Shown: positions 13,220 to 26,000 of the stretch, one piece after another | Layout of the letters: each line of letters opens with the position of its first letter | How positions within the stretch are numbered: position 1 is the first letter of the stretch | Source: Nelumbo lutea | Taxonomy: Eukaryota > Streptophyta > Magnoliopsida > Proteales > Nelumbonaceae | DNA length: 64,000 bases | Assembly (NCBI GenBank): GCA_022828595.1 | Contig: JAKGHH010000005.1 | Location: 52,571,655-52,635,654, forward strand | Direction: 5' to 3' | Program-made: the position numbers and the translations under genes | Notes under the pieces: generated by a model | Told to the model about the DNA's origin: nothing | What the model saw: only the letters and a program-made list of their open reading frames with translations | Databases searched by the model: none

Positions 13220-14135
13220 AAGGCTTTCTATTGATAAGAAGATGTAAAAGTATATTAATAAAAAAGAAGTAAATTTGCATTCAAGTGGGCTTTTGATAAA
13301 AAAAAAAAAACCATTTGCTTTATTGTAATTCATGTTTGCATCCATTACAGCTAAAAGTCTGTTTGGTAAGAAGGTAAATTTGTCAGTGCAAAACTAATCC
13401 AACTTTGCAATTTATATGAACCGTTTTACACTCTACATATTTGCATTCACACCTATTTATGTCATTTCCAAATGCAGTCTTTGTTTTATTTTGTATGAAT
13501 TTGTACTGTACATATTTATATTTGTATTCCTTCCAAACTTAGCCTTAATGTAAGGTTTTGCGCTTTATATGTTTGTATTTGTACTCCTTCTAAATTGAGC
13601 CTTAAATGTGTTTTTGTGTTGTTTTTCTTTATAGTGAACAAGATTGTGGTTGGTAAGGAATTCTGTCCTACCAAGTTGTCCAGAATTCCTCAAAAGTTAT
13701 TTTCATAACTTCATCCGAGCAACTGAATCACGGTGTACAGGACTAGTGGTTGGTTTTGTCCAAGCCAACTACAATTTTTCTGTTGCCTTTGTGGGTAAAG
13801 GTATTAAAGCTTTGCAGATAAAATTAGCGCTACTCAGGTAGGTGATCAGGGAGCTTAAAAGCTTTATCATGTTGGTTTTCAGTCCAGGTGAGGTAAGTCT
13901 CTTTACCGGAGGGATCTTATGCATGTCAATGCGGAGGGTTCTGGGCTCCCAAACCCCAGATGCTACCAAAGAGTAAGTTTAAACTGTGGCAACTATAACA
14001 TTGTAAATAAATCATTAATCCACTCAATACACACTTTTGTCAGATCATATCAAATAATACATTATACATGAATATTATCAAAGTTACACTTTGTAAGAAA
14101 TGCAAATATATAGCCATCTGCATGTATCATTGACT
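13220..14135. other. Gene-free stretch; 3' flank of the RWP-RK gene
   Basis: No protein similarity was recognised. Repeated words such as TTTGTATTTGTA and AGCCTTAA(A)TG near 13440-13610 suggest an old, unassigned repeat. The RWP-RK transcript probably terminates somewhere in 13990-14135, but no clear poly(A) signal was singled out. Confidence 0.4.
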
Positions 14136-14337
14136 TCACTTGACTGCACTAGCATAGATTCGGGCTCTTTCTTGTCTAAGCTTCTCAAGCTCTGCTCGAG
14201 CATGTGAATCTTCTCCATTTTTTCCTGCTAACTGTTGTTGCAAACTTGATATTTTCCTGTCCATGCTTCTTATCTTTGTGGAAGACAATACAAAAAAAGG
14301 CAAAAAAAGATGACATTTTCAGCCACCACCAACACAT

Positions 14338-14385
<48 letters not shown>

Positions 14386-16334
14386 TTCTATGAGGCCACC
14401 GGAGCATTCCGTTTTTCCGGCATATCTTCTTAAGAACAGTGGGGCATATTGACAATTCTTTAGCAGCAACTTCTATGGGCAGGTGGAAATAGCCTGTCAA
14501 ATCTCTCAGTTGCAACTTCCCTGTTCTCTCCCTCTGTGTCATCCAAAACATGAAAAGCAGAAGAAAAAGAAAAAAGATGAGCAAATAAAAATCAATGACT
14601 TAGTAACACATTGATCACATGATATGGTTCGCCAAAAATAAATGATAGCATCATTAGTTGGATCAGATTGTACATACAAGATTATACTTCTTGGTCCTAC
14701 TGAATGATCTATGCTGTTTTTAAGCTGAACTAATCCATGCCACCTAATTGATTATGAAAACCGAAATTTCCTTTTTTTAAGAAACAAAACACATGAAAAG
14801 AGCAGCAAGTATGACCTGTAAAGCTAGGTTGCTTCGAGTGGGTCTAGTGCCACTGCTTTCTGCATTTGAATTGCTCATTTCACTCACCTCTGTAATAAAA
14901 ACAAAAAGAGAAGGCAAATGGGTCAGTCTGTTTAAACTTGGGAACTTAACATCCCACCTGATAGTTAAAAGATCAACTAATCTAAAGTGCATGGTGACCA
15001 ATACTTGTGCTATAGGACAGCAGTGAGTTGGTGTTCCAAGGCTACTAAAATAACTCCCTGGAAGCAAATAATAAAAACAGAAGGATGGCCAAAAACCTGA
15101 TTCATTTTGACAAGGTTGAGTAAGTTCATCAAGGCTAGCTTCCTCATCCCAATTCTGTCCAGCAGATAAAGCATCATAGAAATCTGACAATGGATCTTGC
15201 AACATGACAAATCCTGCCTCTCTTCTTTCTTTGCAATACTGCATTAGGAACTGCTTCACGCTCTCCATTGTTTGTTTGCTGAAACTGTGTACCATGAGGA
15301 GAAAGTATGTCATCAAAGGCATCGTTGTTTTGGGTGTTCATACAACAGAGACATTTTGACAATTATTACTGTTACTATTGGTTCAAATGTTATTATACTC
15401 AAATTATTCCTCTCACAAACTTGATGTGCTATTAGAACATTCCTTCAGAATTTTATTTATCATGTGGGATGGATCCATAGAGAGGTGAGTATGCAAACCA
15501 TAAAATCAATGGCTTGAGCTTGATATATAGACCTTGGTGTTTACTTATTTCGTAGATGAAGTGGTGAAGGTTTATGAGAGAGATGAGTAAGTAGTAACAT
15601 AAGTTCTTTCTGGAGCCTTGAAACAGAATGAAAACTATAAAATCCTCACTCAGTCATATGATACTGTGTGTTAGGTGCAACCCCATCTTGGATCTCTAGA
15701 ATAGCATGGCAAATTACACCAACTCTGCCATGAATCTCAAGCCTGGTAGCTTCAGTGCCTACAAAATAAACAAGTAAAAGAAAAATGAAAGTGAATTATA
15801 TATGAAGGAGATGATTCTAATTGGAAGGGTGACTCTGTTATGCTTTTTTCATAGAAAATTCGGTCCAGTTTGGATTGATTGATCCAACATGGACATACCA
15901 TTTGTGTGGCGGATGTCTCTAATCACTTGACAACAACTGCAACTGAGTGGAACCCAAGGCTGAGGCCATATTGAAACGGGAATTGTATTCTCATAACCAG
16001 TCCCCAAGAATTCAGAAAGTTTGTCCTCTGGGTTAATTGGTTCCAGGTTGAAGTCCATAGGATCCACAAGAAGATCATTGTTGTCACCCGCAATACCTGG
16101 GTAATCAGGATTCCCCCATACTAATTCACCATCTAATGGATCCAAAGGTCCTGCACTCTCATTTGTTGATTCAGCAATTGATACAGAGTTGGGTTCGACT
16201 GGTTGTAGTTGCAGTAGTTGGTCGATATCAGGATTCGAACTGAAGTAATCCAACAACCAAAGAAGATCATCTTCCGATGGGCACTGAACTTGGCCCTCAA
16301 ATGGAACTAATGATTTGATTTCCTCCATGGACAT
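14136..16334 (-). CDS. RWP-RK domain transcription factor (RKD-like)
   Basis: This is a predicted nuclear DNA-binding transcription factor. Exons on the minus strand are 16334-15899, 15758-15650, 15284-15097, 14889-14816, 14533-14384 and 14273-14136. They total 1095 nt (364 aa plus stop), all introns are GT..AG and the frame closes exactly. A Cys-rich motif (SCSCCQVIRDIRH, split by intron 1) continues into LEIHGRVGVICHAILE, a block I associate with RWP-RK proteins. The RWP-RK domain fills exon 5 (residues about 270-319). It contains LPIEVAAKELSICPTVLKKI and ends in the signature RWPHRK at 314-319. Exon 6 adds a basic, coiled-coil-like tail (MDRKISSLQQQL) and stops at AVK. The RWPHRK variant is nearer to RKD than to NLP proteins, but which RKD-type clade it belongs to is not certain. 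The start ATG at 16334 has a second ATG two codons later. An upstream ORF precedes it. FTSHI4 lies head to head upstream. Confidence 0.88.
14343..14382. repeat. (GA)n microsatellite touching a splice donor
   Basis: About 20 GA units on the plus strand lie immediately inside intron 5 of the RWP-RK gene. On the coding strand exon 5 ends AAAG and the intron begins GTCTCTCTCT, so the repeat starts within the donor consensus. Confidence 0.9.
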
Positions 16335-16361
16335 GGCGAACTTAACCAGTGATCTCTGCAA

Positions 16362-16481
16362 TCAAGTCAAGTCATTGGGGATTCTGCTTCTGATCAAAGA
16401 TTGTCCTGCAATCCCAAGCACCGACGGGTGCTTGAGAAGGCAGTCCAAGGATCTGCGATGCATCCGAAGTCTCACAGCCAT
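16362..16481 (-). other. Upstream ORF of the RWP-RK gene, 39 codons
   Basis: An ATG at 16481 opens a 39-codon frame (MAVRLRMHRRSLDCLL...) that ends in TGA at 16364-16362, 27 nt before the main ATG. It is in a different frame from the main protein. If the 5' leader is unspliced here, this uORF would be translated first and could lower main-frame initiation. A TTGATTGCAG just after the stop could also be a splice acceptor, in which case part of the leader is an intron. Confidence 0.4.
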
Positions 16482-17059
16482 GAAATAAAAGAATGAAGGC
16501 GGGAGGTAGTTGCTAGCCGTTGCAGCATGGCGGTTCCAAAAAAGCAGTATTTTTGAAAACCGACCCGGATTTCGAACTCTGAATTACTACATTCTGTTTG
16601 TGTTTGTGGTCTACTAACTTACCAAGTACTAACCCTACCACGTGGGTCTCATCTATTTTTGTGGTAGTAGACGTGAGCAGGTTCTCGTGGGCAGGAGATC
16701 CGAACTCATCTAAGGGATCCAATTTACAGAAAATCATTGCGATTTTATAATCACAGCCATCTGATTCAAGCCAAGTAATAGTGCAAGTGGGACCTACACT
16801 TTGGTCTGTTTGGATTGGGCAATTCCCAGAAATCCCCAATTGAATCTGGATATGGGCCTGGGCTTAAAGGCCTTTGGGCCTAACTCCTGAGATGTTATAT
16901 GTTACAATTTACAACGTGCTGGCTTTCGATGTACAACTACAGGTCTACAGTCTACAAACTGCAAAGGATAAACCCGGGTATTTCCTCACTCTGCTCTCAG
17001 AGAGAGAGAGAGAGAGAGAGGAGTGAAGTGGAGGAGGGAAACAGAGTCGTAAGAAGAAG
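16482..17059. promoter_or_regulatory. Shared head-to-head promoter region
   Basis: About 0.7 kb separates the start codons of the divergent RWP-RK gene and FTSHI4. Three TGGGCY site-II-type motifs lie at 16853-16858, 16859-16864 and 16875-16880, a class often found upstream of housekeeping and plastid-function plant genes and bound by TCP factors. A palindromic CACGTG G-box is at 16639-16644. A GA run at about 16999-17020 sits in the probable FTSHI4 5' UTR. Transcription starts are not known. That the region drives both genes is inferred from spacing alone. Confidence 0.55.
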
Positions 17060-20000
17060 ATGCTTTCCCTCAAAAGTTCAAAGCAAACTGCTTTACCTGA
17101 ATTCCCGAAACCCTTCTATCCTACAAAAGCTTTAGTGAGGAAGTTAACTGTTTCATCACGTCCACTTCGTAGACGTGTTTCCAGAATAAATTTAGGGTTT
17201 AAGAATCAATTAACACTTCTGGCTAAAGGAAATAAGCTCCGGAATGGAGTTTGTAGAGCTTCAGCTTCGAGGTCAGAGTCGTACGCCATAGTTTCGGAAG
17301 ATGCAGAAGAAGACATTGAGTCCTCTCGTCTCTTTGAGGTCTGCAAACTTAGTAGTTTCTATCGAATTTTCCATTTTCCATTTATTAATTTGAAAAAAAA
17401 AAGGATGGGTTGGCTGGATTTTGGTTGCATTTTCAGTCTTGCTTGATTTTCCCCCTTTCTGATCTTCACGGTTGGATAATTCTATTCATTATATGCTTAG
17501 TACTTTCAAATATTAAACAGAACCAGTGGCGAAATAGGATTCATGTAGCTGATCCTATATAGTTGGGATAAGGCTTGGGTGATGATGGTGATGCAGATTC
17601 ATCAGATTTCATGAATATACTGATTCTTACTTGGTGTTCAATATATATCTGTATCAGAGATAAATTCTTTACATCTTTTTAGAAGGTTAATTAGAATGGT
17701 TGAGTATTAAAGTTTGCCCGGTTTAATCTTATGGAAAACTTATAGTATTTGATTAATGTGTTCACCATCCAGTAGCGTCACTTAATGAACTCCAACTTTT
17801 ATTGTTTACAAATGGATATCATGAATGTACATTAGGTTTTACCAAGAGATTTTTTTTTCAGGGAAAACATAAACCTACTTATCTTTTCTTTCTGGAAATT
17901 CTAAGTAATTTAGTCTCAATAAGAGAGCTCTGATGTTTCTTTATTAAAGATGGAGGTGACTGTGGAAGAGGATTGTAAAACAGTAATCTCTTGGATGAAA
18001 GGGAGGATACTCCATGGTGCTACAGATCTTTTGTGAGATAGGCACTAGACCTTGGCAGATCTTTGAATTTCTTCAAATGTGTGCCCAGGTCTGCAAATTT
18101 ATTAGCTGATTCTTTAGCAAAGCCTGGGGCTGCAAGGGAGTGTTTGGAGTGGGGTTTTCCAGGGCGGGGAACTAATTTGTTACTTTGCTTATTTTGTTTA
18201 TTAGCATTGGTGTTACAGCCATTCCCATGATTTTGTACTACTATCCATTTTTTTTGGTAGTTAGGCCTTATAATGAATGGAATTCATGCTGTTATTTATC
18301 AAAAAAAAGTTTGATTTCTTTCAGAATGTTGGTTTTGTCATATTATAATCCCAAAGTAGTTTGGTGCATGTTGTGTAGGTACAATCTCTTTAACTTATCC
18401 AAGAAAGAGAAAAGTTGAGCATTTTCTTACTGTCTTGAATTCTGTGTACATGGGTTTTCAGAAATTGAAGGATGCAGAGAGGGAACGGATAAATAAGTTG
18501 GAACAGCTGGAGAATAAGGCAAATATGCAACTAGAGAGGCAGCTTGTTATGGCTTCATGTTGGAGCAGAGCATTGTTAACTATGCGGGGGAAGTTGAAAG
18601 GAACAGAGTGGGATCCTGAGAATTCACACAGGATTGACTATAGTGAGTTTTGGAGACTTCTTAACTCAAATAACGTCCAGTTTATGGAGTATTCCAATTA
18701 TGGTCAGACAATATCTGGTAAGTACTTTATTCAAAAACTTCAGTGCTTAGTTCTGTATCTACTGTATCTATATTTTTTATTTCTATTGCTTTCTAGTTCA
18801 CTGTTTTGCATATATTCACCAATTGAAATATTGTGCTACAACTAAAGTATGTATAGGTTACCCTTCTACGGGTTCAGGTTCTTGTGGAAGTATCTTAAGC
18901 TCATCTACAGAAAATATTGACAGTCTTAATGGATTAATGGGAGATTTATGTGTATACATTGTGTTACTTTTTTTGTACATTTATAACCATGTTATAACAT
19001 GAGTAACAGTTACAAGTCAAAAGAAAAAGGGACAGCTCTTGCAAGTTGAGGATATGATCTGTTTTGGAAACTAAATAAAAGGTCCATAAGGCAACCTCAT
19101 ACAAGCACATTTTTGATTCATAATAAAACTCTGAAGATAGTTGAGGACATGGCTGGTATTTTTCCGAGTTAGGCTAAGGTGGCATTTGGTAAATCTGAAA
19201 TCTGAAATCTGAAAAGTTAAAAAAGATATTAAAAGTGTCTGAAATCTGAAAAGAGACATAGTTGTTTTTTGACTTTTTAGAGGCTCTGAATAAAGAAGGT
19301 TGTTTGTGTTGGATCAAACCTTCAACATCTGAAATTCACTAATTTTACTATCTTACCCCTAAATTAGACTATTCGGTAATTCTGAGTTCAACTTGTACTA
19401 CTTTATAAAAATAATATATTTCATTCAAAATAGTATTGAAAAATAAGAATAAATTATAAAAAAATTATTAAAATAAGAAAAACAGCGGACAGCGAGAGTT
19501 GCAGCGGTGTCCGTGGATGGCGGAGGCGGCACTTGCTTAAGACACTTGTCGCCGCTGGTTTTCCGGAGTCTCTTGCAGGAGGAGTCCATGGACGGCGAGA
19601 GTTGCAGTGGCGTCCGTGGACGGTGGAGGAGTTGCAACGCGAGAGTTGCAGTGGAGGAGTCACTTGCTTAAGACACTTGCCGCCACTGGTTTTCCGGAGT
19701 CATTTGCAAGCGGCGTCCATGGACGGTGAAGGAGTTGCAGTGATGAGAGTTGCAGCAGAGGAGTCACTTGCTTAAGACACGTCGCCGCTGGTTCGCCGGA
19801 GTCACTTGTGGAGAGAGAGAGAGAGGGAGGGAGGGAGAGAGAAGATGAACGGTGAGAGGGAGAAACACAAGTATGTTTTTAAGGGTATTTTGGACATTTG
19901 GCCAGGTCTGAAATGCATCTGAATGCGTGCAGCGCCTGGTTTGCCGGAGGAGGCACTTGCTTAAGACACTTTCCGCTGCTGGTTTGCCGGAGTCACTTGC

Positions 20001-23000
20001 AGAAGGAGTCCGTGGATGGCGAGAGTTGCAGTGGCATCCGTGGACGGCGGAGGAGTTGCAGCGGCGAGAGTTGCAGTGGAGGAGTCACTTGCTTAAGACA
20101 CTTGCCACAACTGGTTTGCCGGAGTCACTTGCGAGCGGTGTCCGTGGACGGCAAAGGAGTTGCAACGGTGAGAATTGCAGCAAAGGAGTCACTTGCTGCT
20201 GCTGGTTCGCTGGAGTCACTTGCAGCAGAGGATTTGCCTCCGCTGGTTCGCTGGAGAGGGAGGGAGGAGTCACTTGCTGCCGCTGGTTCGCCGCTGCATC
20301 AAGTGGAGAAGATGAACTGGGAGAAACGCAAGCATGTTTTAAGGGTATTTTGGACTTTTGGCTAGGTCAGAAACGCATCTGAACGCATTCAGCGCCTGGC
20401 CCAAGTCTTGTTATTTCAGCTCTGAAAATAATTTTCAGACTTCAGAAAAGCAACATTTTCAGACTTCAGAGGTCTGAAAAGTGTTATCAAATGCCACCTA
20501 AGGTGTTGGAGAAGTGGTAGAGACATAGTTTTTATTGATGTTCATAAGTGGCCTTGAGGGGATCAGATCTTCTGCCTCTGTATTTGATTGGAACAATCTG
20601 TTGCTTGTAATACTGAAATTTGCTTTTTGCTTGTATATGAATCTTATTTAATTTCCCTCTAAAATGATGGTTGAGGACATGACTGGCATTTTTTCAAGTT
20701 AGGCTAAGGTGTTGGAGAAGTGGTAGAAACATAGCTTTTATTGATGTTCACAAGCGACCTTGAGGGGATCAGATCTTCTGCCTCTGTATTTGATTGGAAC
20801 AATCTGTTGCTTGTAATACTGAAATTTTCTTTATCTTGTACATGAATCCTATTTAATTCCACTCTAAAAGGGCCATATCCATTGTTAACTTGTGACTGCT
20901 CATAACATTTCTGACTAGCTCCACCATTTCTTTTCTGGTCTACCCAGGCTCTTCTAGATGCTTTCAACTTATGTCGTATCACTTCTTTTTAACAATGTAG
21001 TAGGTGGTCAGGTCTTCTATGCACATTCCTACCTTCTTGTCCTTATTTATCTCCTGGATTCCCATAAATGGTCTCATTTCTAATGTTACTGTTATGTGTT
21101 TTACCACCAATTTATCATGATATTCACATCTCATTGATGCTTATTTTTGAACATGTTGTTTATTAACTACTAAAAGCTTTGCTACATATGATATTTTTGA
21201 CCTTATTTATTTATTTTTGAGAAAGGTAACTATTTCATTAAGAACAAAAAAAGGAGTACAGTTTTGGCCTTATTAGAAAATGTTTTTTGCCTGATTGGTA
21301 CTTTCCAATTATTCAACACTCTAGATGCAACTTTCCATTTTGTTCACCCTTCTCTAATTCTATGGGTGACATACTCCTCAGTCTTTCCCTCACTATGAAT
21401 TGTTAACAAAAGATGTTACACTGAGGTATCTCATCTCCAATCCAAGGTATAAATTTGAACATTTTTTGACCAAGATATGAAATTTTGTTTCACTCAAAAA
21501 AATTAAGTGGAAAGCGGGCTTATAAAAGAACAAGATTAGTTTGTTTGATGAGGGCCAAAGAGTGACCTCATGGTGGCAAGTTATTATTAAATGATTATGG
21601 ATGTTTGAGTTGTGGTTATCGGTATTGAAATCCACCTGGGGCTAGCTGTGAACTTAACAAGGTCTGAGCTCTTCTTTCTTCATATCGGAATGCTAGTAAT
21701 GATTAATCTTCTCATCCTCTTTAAATTTAGTCTTAATGACAATCTTAAACGCATGTCCTTTGAATATGGGTTGTGAATTTTGGGTGGGATTCAGGTGAGA
21801 ACATTTATGGTGTGATTGTATGGAAGGGGATTATGAAATGCTATTCTTTGTTGCTTTCTTACCTAAGACAAGTTGAAGAAGAGAGGTTTTCATTTGACAA
21901 ACAGATGCATGCTTTCGTTTTTTACAGGAAGAAAATATCTTTCATTTTCTGGTGAATTGCAGTTTTGCAAATTTTGAGTTATTTCTTTCAACTACTCAGA
22001 ATGGATGGGTGGTTACCTAGTGGGTCAAAGGAGATCTGTGGCCAAGGTTTAATGGAGACATCAAAGCTAAAATTTTATGGAGCTGTATCCCTTTCGCTGT
22101 ATGTTGGGAAGTGTGGAAAGAAAGAAATAGAAGAATATTTGAAGGGAAGATGAAGAGCAAGGCTAGACTCAGTCATTGGGGCAAAGCTTATGGATTGGAT
22201 GTTAATTCTTCCAGAATTTGAAGGCTTTCAAAGAGAAGATTTTGGCTCGGACTTCTGGCACTCAATGAATTATAGCTAATATATTAAGTTTAACAGAATT
22301 GGTTGATTTTCTCTTACTTTTTGTGTTTCTGGTCTGGATTGGTGACATCTTGTTAGGATCTTGTAATGTTCTTTATCTTCAATAATTTTTTCTTTATATA
22401 TCCTCCAGAAAAATTGGTATAAAGATACTAGTTAACGGTACATAGGTTTTCACCTATATATGGAGCTCTGTTGATTCCCTGAAGGAACCACTCTAATCTT
22501 TTACTTGAAGTTTTCATCAAATTTTTTTTTTGTAAGGTAAAATAAATTTTATTAGAAACCAGCAAGCTTATACTTATAGTACAACAGCTCTCTAGTCTCA
22601 AAGAGAACAGCCAAGAGACCAGAACAGATTACAAGCTCCAAAGGGAGTGGGATCTTAACAACTCAGACACATTCTGATTTTTGAAATCAGATTTAACAGA
22701 AACCCAAGTGTCAGTCTGCTAACAGCAGAACAGATTACATCTTCTGGGCTCTTCTCTTTGTTACAAAAAATTCTACCGTTTCTTTCAGTCCAGATAGATC
22801 AGAGTACAGCTGCAGGTACACACTTTCACACAATCTTTCCTTTTTTCTTCAGATCTTGGACATTCCAGCAGCACATTAAGTCTTCGATTGAGCTCAGCAT
22901 AACCCAACTAACCCCAGCTGCATTTGAGAAAATGATCCCAGACCTTAGAAGTAGAAGTACAGTGTAAGCCCAAATGGTCAATCGTTTCAGGGACCCAGAT

Positions 23001-26000
23001 TTGTTCTAGTAAGGCACTTATTCAGAGACATAGCCACACCTGAAAGTTCACTTTTGAAGGGGGGGGGGTAGGATCCCAAACTTGCTTGCAGGGAAAATCT
23101 GATGAATCTGACCTATTCAATTTTATAGCCAAAGATCCCACTGAGAACCACCCATTAACATACCACTTCCAACACCACTCATCCTCCTTGTTGATGTTGA
23201 TTTCTTGCCTCTGTAACAAGTTCAGCAAATTCAACACTTCCCCAATTTCCCAATCAAATAAATTCCTTCTGAACTGAGGATCCCAGACCATGATTTCTTG
23301 CCTCTGTAACAAGTTCAGAAAATTTGTAACTTCCCCAATTTCCCAAACAAATAAATTCCTTCTGAACTGAGGAGCCCAGACTAAAGAATTTTCAGACCAA
23401 ACATTAGGAAAGGTATTCTTCATTCTGAAGAAACAATAAGCATGTTTGTTTCTATTTTTATTTTCTTCGTGATGTGGGATACTTCAAAGTAGGCTGTTTT
23501 TTATTGCCATTGTCATACAAGAGGTCAAAAGTCAAAATATATAAGTGATTCTAATACATATTAATAGCTATGTTGCTCAAAATTTATGAATCAGTGGCTT
23601 TTTATGCTCATTTCCTGGACAAGTTATATCTGAAGATTACATCCTCTTTTTTTTTGCAGTGATTTTACCATACTACAAAGATGGAAAAGTGGAAGAGCTG
23701 GAAGGAAGTTCTAAGAGAGAAATAGTTTTCCGGCGTCATGTGGTTGATAGGATGCCAATTGATTGTTGGAATGATGTTTGGCAGAAGTTGCATCAGCAAC
23801 TTGTAAATGTTGATGTTATTAACGTGGACACCGTACCTGCAGAAGTGTACTCAACCATTGCAACTGCTGTTATATGGTCTATGCGTTTTGCCCTTTCTAT
23901 TGCATTATATCTATGGATTGATAATATGATGAGACCTATTTATGCAAAGTTGATACCTTGTGATTTGGGAACTCCCACCAAAAAAGCAAAGCAGCCCCTC
24001 AGGCGTCGTGCACTTGGATCTTTAGGCAAGAGTCGGTAAGTGTACAGTAATTTCTTGATGACTTGGTTGTTGGTTATCCTTTTCCATTCCATTTCCTGTT
24101 GAGGATAGGTGGTGGTGACATTGTTCTGGATGTTGGATTTCTTTTCTTGTACATGAATAATTAAATAACAATTAATGCTGGATATGAGTCAAGAATTGAT
24201 GTTATCATTATCAGCGCTAGTGCATCAAATTCAGTTATGTTCATGCAGTTATTTCTGCTTGGGTTTGATAGTTCTTAGGTGACCTCCTATGAAACTTCTT
24301 TAACCTTTATCCTTAGCTTCAATTTCTAAGGAAGAAATAATTCCATAGCAGGCGATTTATTTAGTGGGGTGTTGTTAAGTTCTTCAATTGATCAAGCCTG
24401 GAATGCGAATGGGCTAGCTGCACTGCTAGAAGTGGAATTTAAAATATCCTAACAAGCATTGCAAAGTACTTTTAAATTCTTAGTAACTGTACTAATTTTG
24501 ATGGTTGTACTTCCAGCTTATAGCGGGGTGGTCAAATGCAGAGATGCATTTAGAGTGCTAGGTGATTGGAGAACGGAGAATACCAATCAGGTTAAAAGGA
24601 AAATTTTATGAAACAGCTGTATGGTCGGTAATGTTGTATTGTTGTACAGAGCAAAGTTTGCAGTCAAGAAAAAAATTGCAGTTAAGAAGTAACTTGTGTA
24701 AAAAATGAGTGTAGTGGAGGTATCAGATATTGAGATCAATAGTGGAAAAACTGGAAAAGAATAGGGGTAGAAATCACCAATCTGTGGGAATCTAGGAGTT
24801 AGCATGATAAGTGATAAAATGAGGGAAACCATAATAAGATTGTTTTGGAATGTAAATGGAACACCACCTACTGCACCAGTAAGAAGAAGTGGTCTGATGA
24901 ACAAGATCTAGAAGAGGTAGGGGAAGGCTGAAAGGGACATGAGTTGAAATAGTGAGACTTGATTTGAGAGCTTGAAATTTAACAATGGATATGGCCCTTG
25001 GTGGCTATAGTGCCGATATCAGGGTACTGACAGAGAAACAGATTAGGGAAAGAGGGATACATTTCTCCATTTCCTATGATCCTGTACATGGTTAACAATA
25101 CCTTATCACATTTAATATGCTTATGTCTAGGAATGGCAATGGGGCAGGGATCATGTTCCCCGTCCCTGAGCCCGATTCTGAAATTAACCCCCATATATAT
25201 ATATATATAATCGGGGTCGGGGACCTCAATCCCCATCCCCGGCCCCATTGGGTCTTTGTCAGGGATGGGGAAAATTGCCATCATATATATATATATATAT
25301 ATATAGGCAACAGTTTCCACCTTCAGACACGTGGCATTGTAAAATTTCAATAGATAGAATCTTAGGAGTTAAATTCTCACTCTTAAAAAAGTCTATCCAC
25401 TCACAAAAAAAGTGATAACTCCACTCTCTTAAAATTCACACGGGTAGCATCCTAATCCCTAAAAAGTGGCGACTTCAAATGTTATGGTAGTAACTAAATT
25501 TTATTCAAACAAACATTTCAAAAGTAACGATTAAACAAACAATTTAACTTAAAAATATTCAAAATATTAAATGGATAAACATTAAAATAAATGAAATTCA
25601 TAAAAACGACTAAATAATTAATACAAATGGTGTGAGTTTTATTCTTTTAGATGAAATAGTTTATTAATTGCGAATTAGATTTAACTTTTTTTGGAAGCGT
25701 AACCTAATTTAGCTTTTAAAAATAAATTTATCAAATAAATAGTAAATACCAATTAAAGTGGGCTACTGATTACAAATAAGACCTCATTTAATCTCTTAAA
25801 TCATATTAAAAACAGCATAAATTAATAGTGATTTTCAAACAAAGTAGGTCATAATAGATTGTCAATTACAAAGATGTAAGACCCATGTTAATTTTTCTAA
25901 TTTAATTTTTTATAGTTAAATAGTAAATTTCAAATTAAATAATACTGTAGTTACCCCTTATTATGGGGTCATTCTCCAGATAAAACATGGTAAGTCTCTT

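Larger units (their letters stand above)
19134..20862. repeat. Tandem duplication of about 190 bp, first copy split by a transposon
   Basis: One copy is 19134-19177 plus 20499-20668; the second is about 20669-20862. Shared words include TTGAGGACATG, AGTTAGGCTAAGGTGTTGGA, GAGGGGATCAGATCTTCTGCC and CTGTTGCTTGTAATACTGAA. The intact second copy shows what the insertion site of the Harbinger-type element looked like before insertion. Confidence 0.8.

Noticed and set aside
13644..13841. 65-codon plus-strand frame near the RWP-RK 3' end
   Set aside because: No family resemblance, no neighbouring exons in frame, and its length is what chance would give.
16513..16839. 108-codon minus-strand frame upstream of the RWP-RK gene
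   Set aside because: It lies in the shared promoter/leader region, matches no family I know and is out of step with the rebuilt gene model.
19533..20382. Long plus-strand frames in the G+C-rich block
   Set aside because: The same repeat units are read in several phases; openness comes from composition and repetition, not from selection on a protein.
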